64,000 nt of DNA from Archangium violaceum (GTDB lineage Bacteria > Myxococcota > Myxococcia > Myxococcales > Myxococcaceae): positions 6,263,501 through 6,327,500 of the forward strand of contig NZ_CP069338.1 in the NCBI RefSeq assembly GCF_016859125.1, written 5' to 3'. The position numbers and the translations under genes were made by a program. Within the stretch, counting starts at the first letter, position 1. Every line of letters begins with the position of its first letter. Of this stretch, positions 38,700 through 47,355 are shown one piece after another. The notes under the pieces were generated by a model. That model made no database searches and had not been told where the DNA came from. It worked only from the letters and a program-made list of their open reading frames with translations.

Positions 38700-41126
38700 T
38701 CAGGCCTGGTGGCGGGGCAGCCGCACCGTGAAGGTGGTGCCCTCGTCCCCGGTGGAGCGCACGTCGAGGGTGCCCCCATGGCCGAGGACGATCTGCCGGG
38801 TGATGTAGAGGCCCAGGCCCAGGCTGCCCCGGCCCTCCCCGGCCTCCTGTCCCCGCTGGTAGGGCTCGAAGAGCGTCGTCCGCAGCTCGGCGGGGATGGG
38901 GTCACCCTCGTTGTACACCTCGAGGCGGACGTCCGGGCCCTCGCTCCAGGTGGTCACCCGCACGGGCGTGCCCGCGGGGCTGTGCTGCAGGGCATTGCCC
39001 ACCAGGTTGGTGACGACCTGGGCCAGGCGCCCCTCGTCCCATTCGCCCCGGCCATCGCCGTGGGCGTGGAAGAGGATGTGCCGCTCGGGCCAGGCGAGCT
39101 GGACCTCCTCCACCACCCGATGGACGTGCTCATGGAAGTCCAGCGGCGCGGGCTGGACGGGGATGCCGCTCACGCGCGCCTGGGTGAAGTCGAGCAGATC
39201 GCGAATCATCCCGCTGGCCCGCTCCGCCGCGGCGTAGATGCGGCTCACCGCCTTCGTGGAGCGCTCGTCCACGTCCTCGCGCTTGAGCAGGGCGGTGGCC
39301 GACAGGGTGATGGCGTTGAGGGGGTTGCGCAGATCATGGCTGACGATGGCCACCACGTCCTCGCGGACCCTGATGGCCTCCTGGGCCTCCTGGTACAGGC
39401 GCGCGTTGTCGATGGCCACGGCCGCGCGATCCGCCAGCCCCTTGGCCACCTCCAGGTCCGCGGTGAGGTCTCCGGCATGGGGGCTCGTCCAGGCGAGGTT
39501 GATGATGCCGAGCTTGCGGCCCCGGGCCACCAGGGGGACGAGCGCCACGGACTTCGGGCCGAGCGCCTCCAGGTTGGCCCGGTGCTCCGCGTTGCGAGCG
39601 GCGGCATCCAGCCACCCGGGGGTGATCTCCGGTACGGCCACGGCGTTGCCGCTCTCCAGGGCGCGGGCCACGGGGCTGTGGCTCCCCAGCAGGGGAGGGT
39701 AGGGCCGTGAGATTTCCAGGAGGGCCCGCTTCTCCGGCGCGCGGGCCGCCATCTCCAGGCGGTGCAGCCGCCCGTCCTCGCCCAGCAGATCCACCATGCA
39801 GTAGTCGCACAGGTGCGTCACGGCCAGCGAGGCGAGCCGCTTCAGGGTCGTGGGCACGTCGAGCGACTGGGACAGCACCGTCCCCACCTCGATGAAGAAG
39901 GCCTGGGTGCGCTCGGCGCGCTTGCGCGCGGTGATGTCGCGCACCAGTCCCGTGAAGAGGCGGCCCTGGGGCAGGAGCGTCTCGCTGATGGAGAGCTCCA
40001 GCGGGAAGACGCTCCCGTCCTTGCGCAGGCCCTCCACCTCCCGCCCGATGCCGATGACCCTGCGCACGTCCGTGCTCAGGCCGTTGTCCATGTAGCCGTC
40101 GTGCGCGCACCGGTAGGGCTCGGGCATGAGGATTCCGACGTTGCGGCCGATGAGCTCCTCGGGCGCGTAGCCGAAGATGCGCGTCGTGGCCGGGTTGACG
40201 TCCTGGATGCGGCCCCGTTCGTCGATGGTGATGATGCCGTCCACCGCCGTTTCCAGGATGGCCCGCAGCCGCTGGGTCGTCTCGCGCAGGGCCTGCTCGG
40301 CGCGCTTGCGTTTGGAGATGTCGCGGGTGACGTCGGAGAAGCCGCGCAGCACGCCGTGCTCGTCGCGCAGGGCGGTGATGACGGCGTCCGCCCAGAAGCG
40401 GTGGCCGTCCTTGTGGACGCGCAACGCCTCGGTCCGGCAGTGGCCGTGGATGGCCGCGGTCTGGAGGCACTTGTCGGGCACTCCGGCGGCGACATCCTCG
40501 GGCGTGTAGAAGCGGGTGAAGGACTGGCCGAGCACCTCCCGTGCCGCGTAGCCCTTGATGCGCTCGGCGCCCGCGTTCCAGCTCATCACCCGGCCCTCCG
40601 GGTCGAGCATGTAGATGGCGTAGTCCTCCACGCCCTCCACGAGCAGGCGGAAGCGCTCCTCGTCTCCGAGAGGGGCCCGCTCGTCGCACTGACGGGTGTA
40701 CTCGGCCACGCCCTCGGCGATGCCGAGGGAGATGAAGGCCGACATCGCGCGCACCTCCCCGAGGGTGACGCGCACGTTCGTCTCCTCCACCAGGTCGAGG
40801 ATGCACTCGTGCAGCACGTGGTACTCGCGCAGCAGCTCCCGCACGTCGAAGCCCCCGCGCGGGTGCCAGGCCCCGCGCGCCCGGGCCCTGGGGCTCCATT
40901 CCGGCACCGGGAGGTCCCCCGTGGCCTCGTGCTGGCGCAGCACCGCGGCCATCTCCCACAGGTAGTCGCCGATGTGGTTCTCCAGCTCGCACCGGGTGGG
41001 TCGCCCGGTCACGAGCCCTCCGCGCAGCCGCCCGGTCCAACGCTGGATGATGTCCTCGTGCCGCTCCTCCAGCAGCTCCGCCAGGGAGGGGGACGAGGGT
41101 TCCGGCGATCGCGTCTCGAGGTTCAC
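38700..41126 (-). CDS. Sensor histidine kinase (RsbRD_N-like, PAS, PAS, GAF, HisKA, HATPase)
   Basis: An 808-residue soluble sensor kinase starting at GTG 41126. Residues about 10-165 form a helical domain like the N-terminus of RsbR-type proteins (LLEERHEDIIQRWTGRL). Two PAS domains follow (FRLLVEGVEDYAIYMLDPEG with FTRFYTPEDV, and ILETAVDGIITIDERGRIQD), then a GAF domain (about 425-575). The kinase core has the H-box AIVSHDLRNPLNAIT, N-box VVTNLVGNALQHSPAG and G-box SLGLGLYITRQIVLGHGG. All motifs are intact, making this the only complete kinase of the cluster. The GTG overlaps the TGA of the upstream kinase stub (GTGA), so the two may be co-expressed. Cytoplasmic; the signal is unknown. Confidence 0.93.
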   Translation of the reverse strand: MNLETRSPEPSSPSLAELLEERHEDIIQRWTGRLRGGLVTGRPTRCELENHIGDYLWEMAAVLRQHEATGDLPVPEWSPRARARGAWHPRGGFDVRELLREYHVLHECILDLVEETNVRVTLGEVRAMSAFISLGIAEGVAEYTRQCDERAPLGDEERFRLLVEGVEDYAIYMLDPEGRVMSWNAGAERIKGYAAREVLGQSFTRFYTPEDVAAGVPDKCLQTAAIHGHCRTEALRVHKDGHRFWADAVITALRDEHGVLRGFSDVTRDISKRKRAEQALRETTQRLRAILETAVDGIITIDERGRIQDVNPATTRIFGYAPEELIGRNVGILMPEPYRCAHDGYMDNGLSTDVRRVIGIGREVEGLRKDGSVFPLELSISETLLPQGRLFTGLVRDITARKRAERTQAFFIEVGTVLSQSLDVPTTLKRLASLAVTHLCDYCMVDLLGEDGRLHRLEMAARAPEKRALLEISRPYPPLLGSHSPVARALESGNAVAVPEITPGWLDAAARNAEHRANLEALGPKSVALVPLVARGRKLGIINLAWTSPHAGDLTADLEVAKGLADRAAVAIDNARLYQEAQEAIRVREDVVAIVSHDLRNPLNAITLSATALLKREDVDERSTKAVSRIYAAAERASGMIRDLLDFTQARVSGIPVQPAPLDFHEHVHRVVEEVQLAWPERHILFHAHGDGRGEWDEGRLAQVVTNLVGNALQHSPAGTPVRVTTWSEGPDVRLEVYNEGDPIPAELRTTLFEPYQRGQEAGEGRGSLGLGLYITRQIVLGHGGTLDVRSTGDEGTTFTVRLPRHQA

Positions 41127-41605
41127 GGCCGCTCGTCCTCCCCGGGGGGCCGCAGCGGCAGCTCCACGGTGAAGAGGGCTCCCTCTCCAGGCCTGCTCTC
41201 GACGCCCACCGTGCCGCCCAGCGCCTCGATGCTCCGCCGGGTCATGTAGAGGCCCAGCCCCAGGCCCCCGTAGTGCCGCTCCGACACGCCACGCGCGAAG
41301 CGGTCGAAGACGCGCGGCAGGTGCTCCGGCGCGATGCCGATGCCCTCGTCCCGCACCGTCACCCTCGCGCGTTGCCCCTCCTTCGTGACGTGGATGCGCA
41401 CGGGTCTGCCGGCGCCGTGCTTGAGCGCGTTGGACAGATCCTCGGGATGGATGGCCTCGACCCAGCCCGAGCCCTGGCTCTGCCGGTGCGTCTGGCCGGT
41501 GAAGGCCTCCCAGGAGGGGCTCTCCTCCACCAGCGCGTCCCAGAACACCTGCCCATCCCAGGAAGAAGTCTCGAAGGTGCCAGGGTGCATGGGCGGCGGG
41601 CTCAC
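41123..41605 (-). pseudogene. Collapsed histidine kinase: PAS start joined to HATPase
   Basis: A 160-residue open frame. Residues about 10-55 are the beginning of a PAS domain (VEESPSWEAFTGQT, then GWVEAIHPED). Directly after HPED the sequence jumps to LSNALKHGAGRPVRIHV, which is the N-box of a kinase ATPase domain, followed by VRDEGIGIAPEHLP and GGLGLGLYMTRRSIEALGG. The rest of the PAS domain and the whole phosphoacceptor domain are absent, so this looks like an in-frame internal deletion of a longer kinase. There is no histidine box. It could still bind ATP, but phosphorelay is not possible. Its TGA overlaps the GTG of the complete kinase downstream. Confidence 0.75.
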
Positions 41606-41718
41606 GGGGGAGTTCCCCTCATCGGGGCATGCGTGGAGCCGCCCCTGTCGCCAGGCAAGCTCCGGGTCTCGAGGGGTCGTCCGTCATGAGACATCCTCAG
41701 GTGGCTCCCTCCCGTACA

Positions 41719-41735
41719 GGTGGTCATTGACCACC
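41719..41735 (+). promoter_or_regulatory. Palindrome over a possible -35 upstream of the toxin-like gene
   Basis: GGTGGTC (41719-41725), ATT, GACCACC (41729-41735) is a perfect 7-bp inverted repeat in the spacer between the kinase stub and the RelE-like gene. It covers TTGACC (41727-41732), a fair rightward -35. A -10 box at the right distance is weak, so the promoter call is tentative; the palindrome itself is certain. Confidence 0.3.
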
Positions 41736-41869
41736 CGGGAAGCCTGACTCCGTAAATGTTTCCGATTTCCGACCGTAGAAATGCCAGTCAACCGGGGACG
41801 TGCACGGGGTAAGTGTTGAAACCGACAGATGATCGGACTGGCCTGGCACGTGCAGTGGGGCGGTCCGGT

Positions 41870-42151
41870 ATGCGTCGCCCTGAGAGTCTCAACTCCTACA
41901 GCGTGGAAGTCAGTCCCTCTGCCTGGAAGCAGTTGGCGCACCTGCCGTTGGAGAGCTACCAACGCATCCGCCAGGCGTTGGACGGCATCGCGGCCCAGTT
42001 GAGGTCGCCCACACCGGTGCCCCTGCCGAAGAAGGAGGCCGAGCCTCTCGTCTCCCGCTCCCTTTCCCTGGAGGGCCATCTCGTGCTGTACGAGGTGGAC
42101 ACGGTGCGCCGGCGCCTCACGCTGCGGGAGATCGTCCGCACCCGTCCTTGA
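41870..42151 (+). CDS. RelE/ParE-like toxin-type protein
   Basis: A 93-residue protein if started at ATG 41870; an open frame extends to 41813 but is dissimilar. The fold signature of RelE/ParE proteins is visible: YSVEVSPSAWKQLAHLPLES, then RIRQALDGIAAQL, a basic middle (PLPKKEAE), and VLYEVDTVRRRLTLREIV at the end. The family includes ribosome-dependent mRNA interferases and gyrase poisons. No antitoxin-like gene is visible on either side within 250 bp. It may be a solitary member that has lost its partner, or a harmless homologue. Confidence 0.65.
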   Translation: MRRPESLNSYSVEVSPSAWKQLAHLPLESYQRIRQALDGIAAQLRSPTPVPLPKKEAEPLVSRSLSLEGHLVLYEVDTVRRRLTLREIVRTRP

Positions 42152-42226
42152 TGCCCATCCCTCGCTCCCCTGGCCGTCCGGCATGCGGAGGACCGGAGAT
42201 TGGCGGGGGGCCGCTGAATCCACGGC

Positions 42227-43576
42227 GTGGCGAGCGTTGGCACTGAGGCGGCGCTCGGGACGGAGGACCTGGACTCCTTCCTGCCGAAGCTGCTGCGCGT
42301 CATGTTGGAGAGCACGGAGGCGGTGGACTCCGTCTCCCTGCTGATGCGCGAGGGCGACGTGCTGCGGGTTCGCGCCTCGGTGGGGTTGGAGGAGGAGGTG
42401 ACCTCCGGTTTCCGCCTGCGGGTGGGCGAGGGTTTCAGCGGGCGCATCGCGGCTGAGCAGCGGCCATTGGAGCTGCGCTCGGCGGCGACGGATCCTCTGG
42501 TGAGGAGCGAGCTCATCCGGTCTCGGGGGACGCGTGCGCTCTACGGGGTTCCGTTGATGTACGGAGAGGAGGTCATCGGCGTGGCCCACATGGGCAGCCG
42601 CACCGCCTGTAGGCACGTGAACGAGGTGGTCCCGGGGAGTGGGCCGGCGCTGGAGCCCGTCCTGCGACGGGTCTTGGAGACGGGAGAGGCCTCGAGGGGC
42701 CAGGAGTTCAGCGCCGCGCCGGCCAATGACCCGGGCGTCATCCACCACTGGGTGGGGGACTATTTCCCGGTGAGGGGGGGAGACGGGCGGGTGCTCGGGG
42801 TGGGCAGCGTCGTCATGGACATCACCGAGCGCAAGCAGCAGGAGGAGCTCATGCGCCAGACGGCCGAGTTCCGCGAGCGCTTCCTGGGGGTCGTCTCCCA
42901 TGATCTGCGCAACCCGCTCAACGCCATCCTGCTCTCGGCCAACACGCTGCTTCGGCTGGAGGGGATACCCGCGACGCATGCGAAGGTGGTGCGCCGCATC
43001 GTCACCAGTGGGGAGCGCATGGCGCGGATGATTGGCGAGCTGCTCGACTTCACACGCGGGCGGCTGGGCGGCGGTATCCCCAGCCATCCCCGGCCCACCA
43101 ACCTGCGTCACCTCTGCCGCCATGTGTTGGAGGAGCTGGAGACCAGCCATCCCGGGAGGGATCTGCGGCTGGTGGCGGACGGTCGGTTCCTGGGCGAGTG
43201 GGACCCGGACCGGCTCGCCCAGCTATTGGGCAACCTGGGCAAGAACGCGCTCGACTACAGCCCCGCGGAGACACCGGTGGACTTCACGCTCCAGGACGAG
43301 GGCGACACCGTGACCGTGGTGGTGCACAACGAGGGGCGGCCCATCCCGCGGAAGCTGCTGACGGGCATCTTCGAGCCCTTCCGGCGGGCGGTGGAGGGCG
43401 ATGCGCACCCGACCTCGGGCCTGGGGCTGGGTCTCTTCATCGTCCAGCAGATCGCCGAGGCCCACGGCGGGAGCGTCGAGGTGCGCTCCCACGAGGGAGA
43501 TGGGACCACCTTCACCGTGAGGTTGCCCCGGCACTCGGCGGGTTCCACATGGCCACGCTCTCCACGCCCATCGTGA
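42227..43576 (+). CDS. GAF/PAS histidine kinase with a fused, shortened sensor
   Basis: A 449-residue kinase starting at GTG 42227. Residues about 15-118 are a GAF domain (VDSVSLLMREGDVLRVRASV, VPLMYGEEVIGVAHMGSRTA). It breaks off before its last helix and continues as the inner part of a PAS domain (HVNEVVPGSGPALEPVLRRV, then VGSVVMDITERK). Thus two sensor domains seem fused across a deletion. The kinase core is complete: H-box FLGVVSHDLRNPLNAILLSA, N-box LLGNLGKNALDYSPAE, G-box SGLGLGLFIVQQIAEAHGG. The start is uncertain and the N-terminus also looks short. It should phosphorylate, but the sensing part is probably altered. Confidence 0.8.
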   Translation: MASVGTEAALGTEDLDSFLPKLLRVMLESTEAVDSVSLLMREGDVLRVRASVGLEEEVTSGFRLRVGEGFSGRIAAEQRPLELRSAATDPLVRSELIRSRGTRALYGVPLMYGEEVIGVAHMGSRTACRHVNEVVPGSGPALEPVLRRVLETGEASRGQEFSAAPANDPGVIHHWVGDYFPVRGGDGRVLGVGSVVMDITERKQQEELMRQTAEFRERFLGVVSHDLRNPLNAILLSANTLLRLEGIPATHAKVVRRIVTSGERMARMIGELLDFTRGRLGGGIPSHPRPTNLRHLCRHVLEELETSHPGRDLRLVADGRFLGEWDPDRLAQLLGNLGKNALDYSPAETPVDFTLQDEGDTVTVVVHNEGRPIPRKLLTGIFEPFRRAVEGDAHPTSGLGLGLFIVQQIAEAHGGSVEVRSHEGDGTTFTVRLPRHSAGSTWPRSPRPS

Positions 43577-43613
43577 GTGTCGAGGCCCACCGCGGCTGAC
43601 GTCCCGGAGGGAA

Positions 43614-43643
43614 AGGCCACCTCCCGTTTCCGGGAAGTGGCCT
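43614..43643. terminator. Bidirectional terminator hairpin between convergent genes
   Basis: A 13-bp stem with one G-T pair (AGGCCACCTCCCG at 43614-43626 and CGGGAAGTGGCCT at 43631-43643) and a TTTC loop lies in the 80-bp gap between the GAF/PAS kinase and the DUF2382 gene, which converge. No strong T tract is present on either strand. Confidence 0.65.
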
Positions 43644-43656
43644 GGGGCCGCTCCCG

Positions 43657-44460
43657 TCACGAGCGGCGCAAGGTGGGATCATCGGGGTTGAGGTTGAGCG
43701 AGCGCGTGTCCTCTTCTCCGGACGTGCGGACGTCCACCTCCTCGTGGCGCAGCGGCTCCGCCACCCGGCGCTCCTCCTCGATCTCGTCCTTGCGGATGAC
43801 GACCTCCTCCGACACCACGGGACGCTTGTGGAGCTCCACCTCCTCGGCATGCAGGGGCACCACCACCGTCTCGTCCTGGAAGGAGGCGTTCATGGCGGGC
43901 CGGTCCGGGTTGACGTCGCGGCGTTCCACGCTCACGCGCTCGCGGCGTACCGGGACGCTCACCGTCTTCACCTCCTCGACGACCTCCTTGTGGATGCGCA
44001 CCTCACCGGACTGAACGTCCCGCTTGCTGACGTCCAGTTCCTCCTTGTGGACGGGGACGGCCACTTCGTCCGAACGGCGCTCCGTGCTGGCGGCGCTCTG
44101 GCGCGTCTCCGTTCCCACGCCGATGGTCTCCGCGCCCGCGCCCAGGCCCATGGTCGCCGCGCTCGTTCCCAGGCCCATGCCCGCCGCGCTCGTTCCCAGG
44201 CCAGAGCTGGTGGCCATGCTGGCGGCCCCGTACCTGTCCTGGTCGGTTAGACGGAGGAGTCCCTCACGGCCGTGCGTGAGGATGATCTCTCCATCTCGGA
44301 TGTCGGAGATCTCCTCGTACCGGACGAGGTAGTCCTTCGGGAAGAAGATGCCCTTCTCGATGTGGAACGCCTCATCCCCCAGGGCGAACACCTTGCCGAG
44401 CTTCTCGCCGTCGGAGCTCCGGACCGTCATGCCTTCCTTCAACTGACTGCGCTGGATCAT
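43657..44460 (-). CDS. DUF2382 (YsnF/AvaK) domain stress-type protein
   Basis: A 267-residue protein. ATG 44460 is preceded by CAGGAGG at ideal spacing, which decides it over the ATG at 44487. Residues about 1-70 form a PRC-barrel-like domain (MTVRSSDGEKLGKVFALGDE, YEEISDIRDGEIILTHG). A low-complexity linker with repeated GLGTSAA/MGLG units spans about 85-125. The C-terminal DUF2382 domain has the typical repeated strands of alternating charge (VAVPVHKEELDVSKRDV, VSVPVRRERVSVERRDV). The family is often linked to general stress and desiccation; the mechanism is unknown. Probably transcribed alone. Confidence 0.88.
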   Translation of the reverse strand: MIQRSQLKEGMTVRSSDGEKLGKVFALGDEAFHIEKGIFFPKDYLVRYEEISDIRDGEIILTHGREGLLRLTDQDRYGAASMATSSGLGTSAAGMGLGTSAATMGLGAGAETIGVGTETRQSAASTERRSDEVAVPVHKEELDVSKRDVQSGEVRIHKEVVEEVKTVSVPVRRERVSVERRDVNPDRPAMNASFQDETVVVPLHAEEVELHKRPVVSEEVVIRKDEIEEERRVAEPLRHEEVDVRTSGEEDTRSLNLNPDDPTLRRS

Positions 44461-44652
44461 GGCTGCCTCCTGATTCGTGATGTGCATTGGGGTACCGCGG
44501 TTCGTGCCGCCACCCTGACGACGCCGCGCGGCATCCATGCGTCACGATGGGTCGTGTCGTCCCCGCAGGCAGATGACGGTTGACGCATGCCCGGCCGTAT
44601 GACGACCCGGGCCTCGGCCCGGAACGGTGAGAATCCGGGCAACACCCGGTTC

Positions 44653-44698
44653 GGAGTGCGAACGGGCCCGGCTGGATGCTCGGGCCCGTTCGCACTCC
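44653..44698 (-). terminator. Perfect 18-bp hairpin after the membrane protein gene
   Basis: GGAGTGCGAACGGGCCCG (44653-44670) and its exact reverse complement (44681-44698) flank a 10-base loop. It begins 15 bp past the stop codon of the leftward gene at 44713, the expected place for its terminator. It is unusually long and perfect, without a T tract. The + strand gene side has no transcript that would need it. Confidence 0.7.
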
Positions 44699-44712
44699 AG
44701 AGGGCAGGGCGC

Positions 44713-45666
44713 CTACGGGTACACCTCGCGGCGAGGAGGGGGCAGCCCGCCTTCGGGCGGAGTCGGCACCACCGCGCCCTCCGCGTAGACGCGTTGGCGT
44801 TTGCTCACGCCCACGGTGCCGCCGAGGATCGCCGAGATGAGTCCCAGGAAGAGGGCGCCGAAGACACCCCAGAACGCCTTGCCGGTGGCATCCGCCGCCT
44901 GGAGCGCGCCCGTCTGCACCGATTGGACGGCCTGGCCCACCTGGCCCTGGGCATTGTTGAACTGGGCCTCCACGCGGCTGGCGACCTCCTGGGCGTCCGC
45001 GCGCGAGAGGGCCGTGTTCTCGGCGATGGAATTCACCAGGAGCTGCCGGTCGAGCCGGCCCTGCTGCACCGCTGTCTGCACCACGTCCCGGGTCGCGGCC
45101 TCCAGCTGGCTCGCCGTCACCGGAGGAAGGCCTTGTGCTTGCAAGCGCTGGTTGACGGGGCGCAGGGCGTCATTGGCATCGATTCCGAAGCTCTGCGCCA
45201 CCTGCCCCAGGCCTCCTCCCTGAGAGGCGCCCGCCGATATCGCCGACCCGGTGGCCTGGACGGCCGTCCTGCCCATGGAGAACAGTCCACCCGCCAGCGC
45301 GGAGACCAGGTTGCTGAGCAACCAGAAGCCTACGAGCGTGGTGAGCCCCCACATGACGAGCCCATGGATGCCCCCACTCGACTTCGTCTGGACCCCTGAG
45401 CCTCGCCCGGCCACGATGCCGCCCACGAAGAGGGCGATGAGCGGAGAGATGAGGCTCCAGATGCCGGTGAAGATGCCGGAGGTCCTCGCGCTCCCGGTGT
45501 CCTGCGGATTGATGGAGGACAGGCCCAGCGCCAGTCCGAGCGCATAGAGCAATATCCAGAGGCCCAGTGCCGTCACCGTCCCGGCGAAGATGGCACTCCA
45601 GCTCACCTTCACCGGAGGGCCCGCCAGTAATTGCACGCCTGCCTTCTGCTGTGTCGCCGTTGCCAT
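44713..45666 (-). CDS. Multi-pass membrane protein, unknown function
   Basis: A 317-residue membrane protein. ATG 45666 follows GAGGTGG. Hydrophobic segments: VSWSAIFAGTVTALGLWILL, LISPLIALFVGGIVAG, MWGLTTLVGFWLLSNLV, and near the end FWGVFGALFLGLISAILGG. Between the third and last segments is a soluble loop of about 130 residues rich in Gln, Ala and Asn that looks helical. The layout resembles YrzE/PhnA-like annotated membrane proteins, but I cannot assign a function. Neighbours are mltG upstream on the same strand and the DUF2382 gene downstream. Confidence 0.7.
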   Translation of the reverse strand: MATATQQKAGVQLLAGPPVKVSWSAIFAGTVTALGLWILLYALGLALGLSSINPQDTGSARTSGIFTGIWSLISPLIALFVGGIVAGRGSGVQTKSSGGIHGLVMWGLTTLVGFWLLSNLVSALAGGLFSMGRTAVQATGSAISAGASQGGGLGQVAQSFGIDANDALRPVNQRLQAQGLPPVTASQLEAATRDVVQTAVQQGRLDRQLLVNSIAENTALSRADAQEVASRVEAQFNNAQGQVGQAVQSVQTGALQAADATGKAFWGVFGALFLGLISAILGGTVGVSKRQRVYAEGAVVPTPPEGGLPPPRREVYP

Positions 45667-45828
45667 GGTCCACCTCGTGGAAGAAGGGGTTGAATCCCCT
45701 GCCTCCAAAAGTGGACACCCCGGCTCGAACAGGGAGCATGCCTCCACCTCGCGCCCGCTTGAGCGCGGAGAGAACGGCGGCCACCGCGCCTCCTCGGTGC
45801 CTTGGTGGCCGAGGCGTGCGGAGGATGG

Positions 45829-46899
45829 CTAGTTCGCGCCGCCTGCCCGCTGCCGACGTTTGGCGCGGAAGAACTCCACCTGCCACTTCTGCACGGCCGC
45901 GTTGTGGCACTCCAGGGTGGGGCAGAAGATGTGGGTGCCGTCGTTGCGCGACACGAAGAAGAGATCCTCGCAGTCGAGCGGATGAAGGGCCGCCTGGATG
46001 GCCGCTGCACCCGGGTTGGCGATGGGCCCCGGCGGCAACCCGGCCGTGGTGTACGTGTTGTACGGGTGCGGCGTCTCCAGGTCCCTCTTGGTGATGTTCT
46101 TCGAGTACACCCCGCGCAGCAGCTTCATGGCGTAGATGACCGTGGGGTCCGTCTGCAGCTTGATGCCCTGGCGCAGCCGGTTGTGGAAGACACACGCGAT
46201 GCGGGGCCGCTCCTGGGGCTGGCCCGTCTCCTTCTCCACGATGGAGGCCAGGGTGAACGTCTCCAGCAGCGAGAGCTTCACCCCGGCCTTCCTCTTCGCG
46301 TCCGCCTTCCGGTACTCCTCGAGCGAGCGTTCCACCATGCGGGCGAGCACCCGCTCCTCGGTGGCGTTGCGGGTGAAGGTGTACGTGTCCGGGTAGAGGA
46401 AGCCCTCGATGGAGGAAGCGGGCACGCCGGCCTCGCGCAGGAAGCGCGGATCCGCGACGAGCCGCTCCAGCTTCCTCGGGTCCAGCTTCAGCTCCGAGTT
46501 GGCGAGGATGGGGAGGATCTCCTCCACGCGCAGACCCTCGGGGACGGTGAAGCGGTAGACCTTCACCTTGCCCGAGGCGAGCAGCTCCACCACCTGGGCG
46601 GGGGTGAGGGTGCCCTCGAAGAGGTACTCACCGGCCTTGAGTCTGGGGCCCGCCTGCTCGCGGCGGATGAAGAGGTAGAGGAGCTCCGGATCCGTGACGA
46701 CCCCCGCGTCCGCCAGCATCAGGGCGAGCGTCCTCGGGCCGGTGCCATTGGGCACGCTGACGGTGATGCCTTCCTGGGGCAGGGTGACGGGGGTGGCGGC
46801 GAACTCGGTGATCCGCCGCTCGCGGCGCAGGTACCAGCCGCCCGCGGCGGCGGCCGCGAGCACCCCGAGGACGAGCAGGGCGAGGAGGACTTTCTTCAC
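45829..46899 (-). CDS. mltG: Endolytic murein transglycosylase MltG
   Basis: A 356-residue inner-membrane enzyme that cuts nascent peptidoglycan glycan strands and helps end their synthesis. It has one N-terminal membrane helix (VLLALLVLGVLAAAAAGG), a LysM-like region (about 45-110; VSVPNGTGPRTLALML), and the YceG/MltG catalytic domain, with the active-site glutamate in TLASIVEKETG and conserved FHNRLRQGIKLQTDPTVIY, NTYTTAGLPPGPIANPG. It starts with GTG directly after the ruvX stop codon (TAAGTG), so the two are co-translated. Gene pairing of ruvX and mltG is common in bacteria. Confidence 0.96.
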   Translation of the reverse strand: MKKVLLALLVLGVLAAAAAGGWYLRRERRITEFAATPVTLPQEGITVSVPNGTGPRTLALMLADAGVVTDPELLYLFIRREQAGPRLKAGEYLFEGTLTPAQVVELLASGKVKVYRFTVPEGLRVEEILPILANSELKLDPRKLERLVADPRFLREAGVPASSIEGFLYPDTYTFTRNATEERVLARMVERSLEEYRKADAKRKAGVKLSLLETFTLASIVEKETGQPQERPRIACVFHNRLRQGIKLQTDPTVIYAMKLLRGVYSKNITKRDLETPHPYNTYTTAGLPPGPIANPGAAAIQAALHPLDCEDLFFVSRNDGTHIFCPTLECHNAAVQKWQVEFFRAKRRQRAGGAN

Positions 46900-47355
46900 T
46901 TACATCTCCGGGTCGTAATCGTCGTCATCGAACGCCTCCGAGGGCGGGCGCCGGGCGTCGAGCCACCCCTGGAGGATGAACTGGGCGGCCATCTGGTCGA
47001 TGACCTCGCGGCGCTTGGCGCGCGACAGGTCCGCCTCGAGCAGGGTGCGCTGGGCGGCCACGGTGGACAGGCGCTCGTCCCATAGCTCCACGGGCAGGCC
47101 CGTGGCCTGGGTGAGCGTGTCCACGAACTTGCGGGTGGCCTCGGCGCGAGGGCCCTCGGAGCCATCCATGTTGAGCGGCAGCCCGACGACGAAGCGCTCG
47201 GCCTCGTACTCGCGCACGAGCTTCACGAGCGCGGCGAGGTCCGCCTTGAGGCTGGTCCGCCGGATGGTCGTCACGGTCTGGGCGGTGAGGCCCAGGGCGT
47301 CCGAGGCCGCGACGCCGATTGTCTTGGTACCCACGTCGAGGCCCAGGGTGCGCAT
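46900..47355 (-). CDS. ruvX: Putative Holliday junction resolvase RuvX (YqgF)
   Basis: A 151-residue RNase H-fold protein of the YqgF/RuvX family, acting in recombination and/or 16S rRNA 5' maturation. Visible landmarks: LGLDVGTKTIGVAASD at the N-terminus, FVVGLPLNMDGSEGP, LPVELWDERLSTVAAQRTL, and the late acidic helix VIDQMAAQFILQGWLD. The catalytic acidic residues are all present. The C-terminus ends in an acidic DDDDYDPEM tail. It starts at ATG 47355 and is directly followed by mltG. Confidence 0.95.
   Translation of the reverse strand: MRTLGLDVGTKTIGVAASDALGLTAQTVTTIRRTSLKADLAALVKLVREYEAERFVVGLPLNMDGSEGPRAEATRKFVDTLTQATGLPVELWDERLSTVAAQRTLLEADLSRAKRREVIDQMAAQFILQGWLDARRPPSEAFDDDDYDPEM

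Noticed and set aside
35723-38905. A leftward open frame of about 1060 codons opposite the triple-GAF gene
   Set aside because: Antisense to a well-formed receiver/PAS/GAF protein, with no domain of its own.
41841-41860. TGGCACGTGCAGTGGGGC as a sigma54 promoter before the RelE-like gene
   Set aside because: The -24 part is perfect, but the base pair ten positions on is GG instead of GC, so the -12 element is missing.
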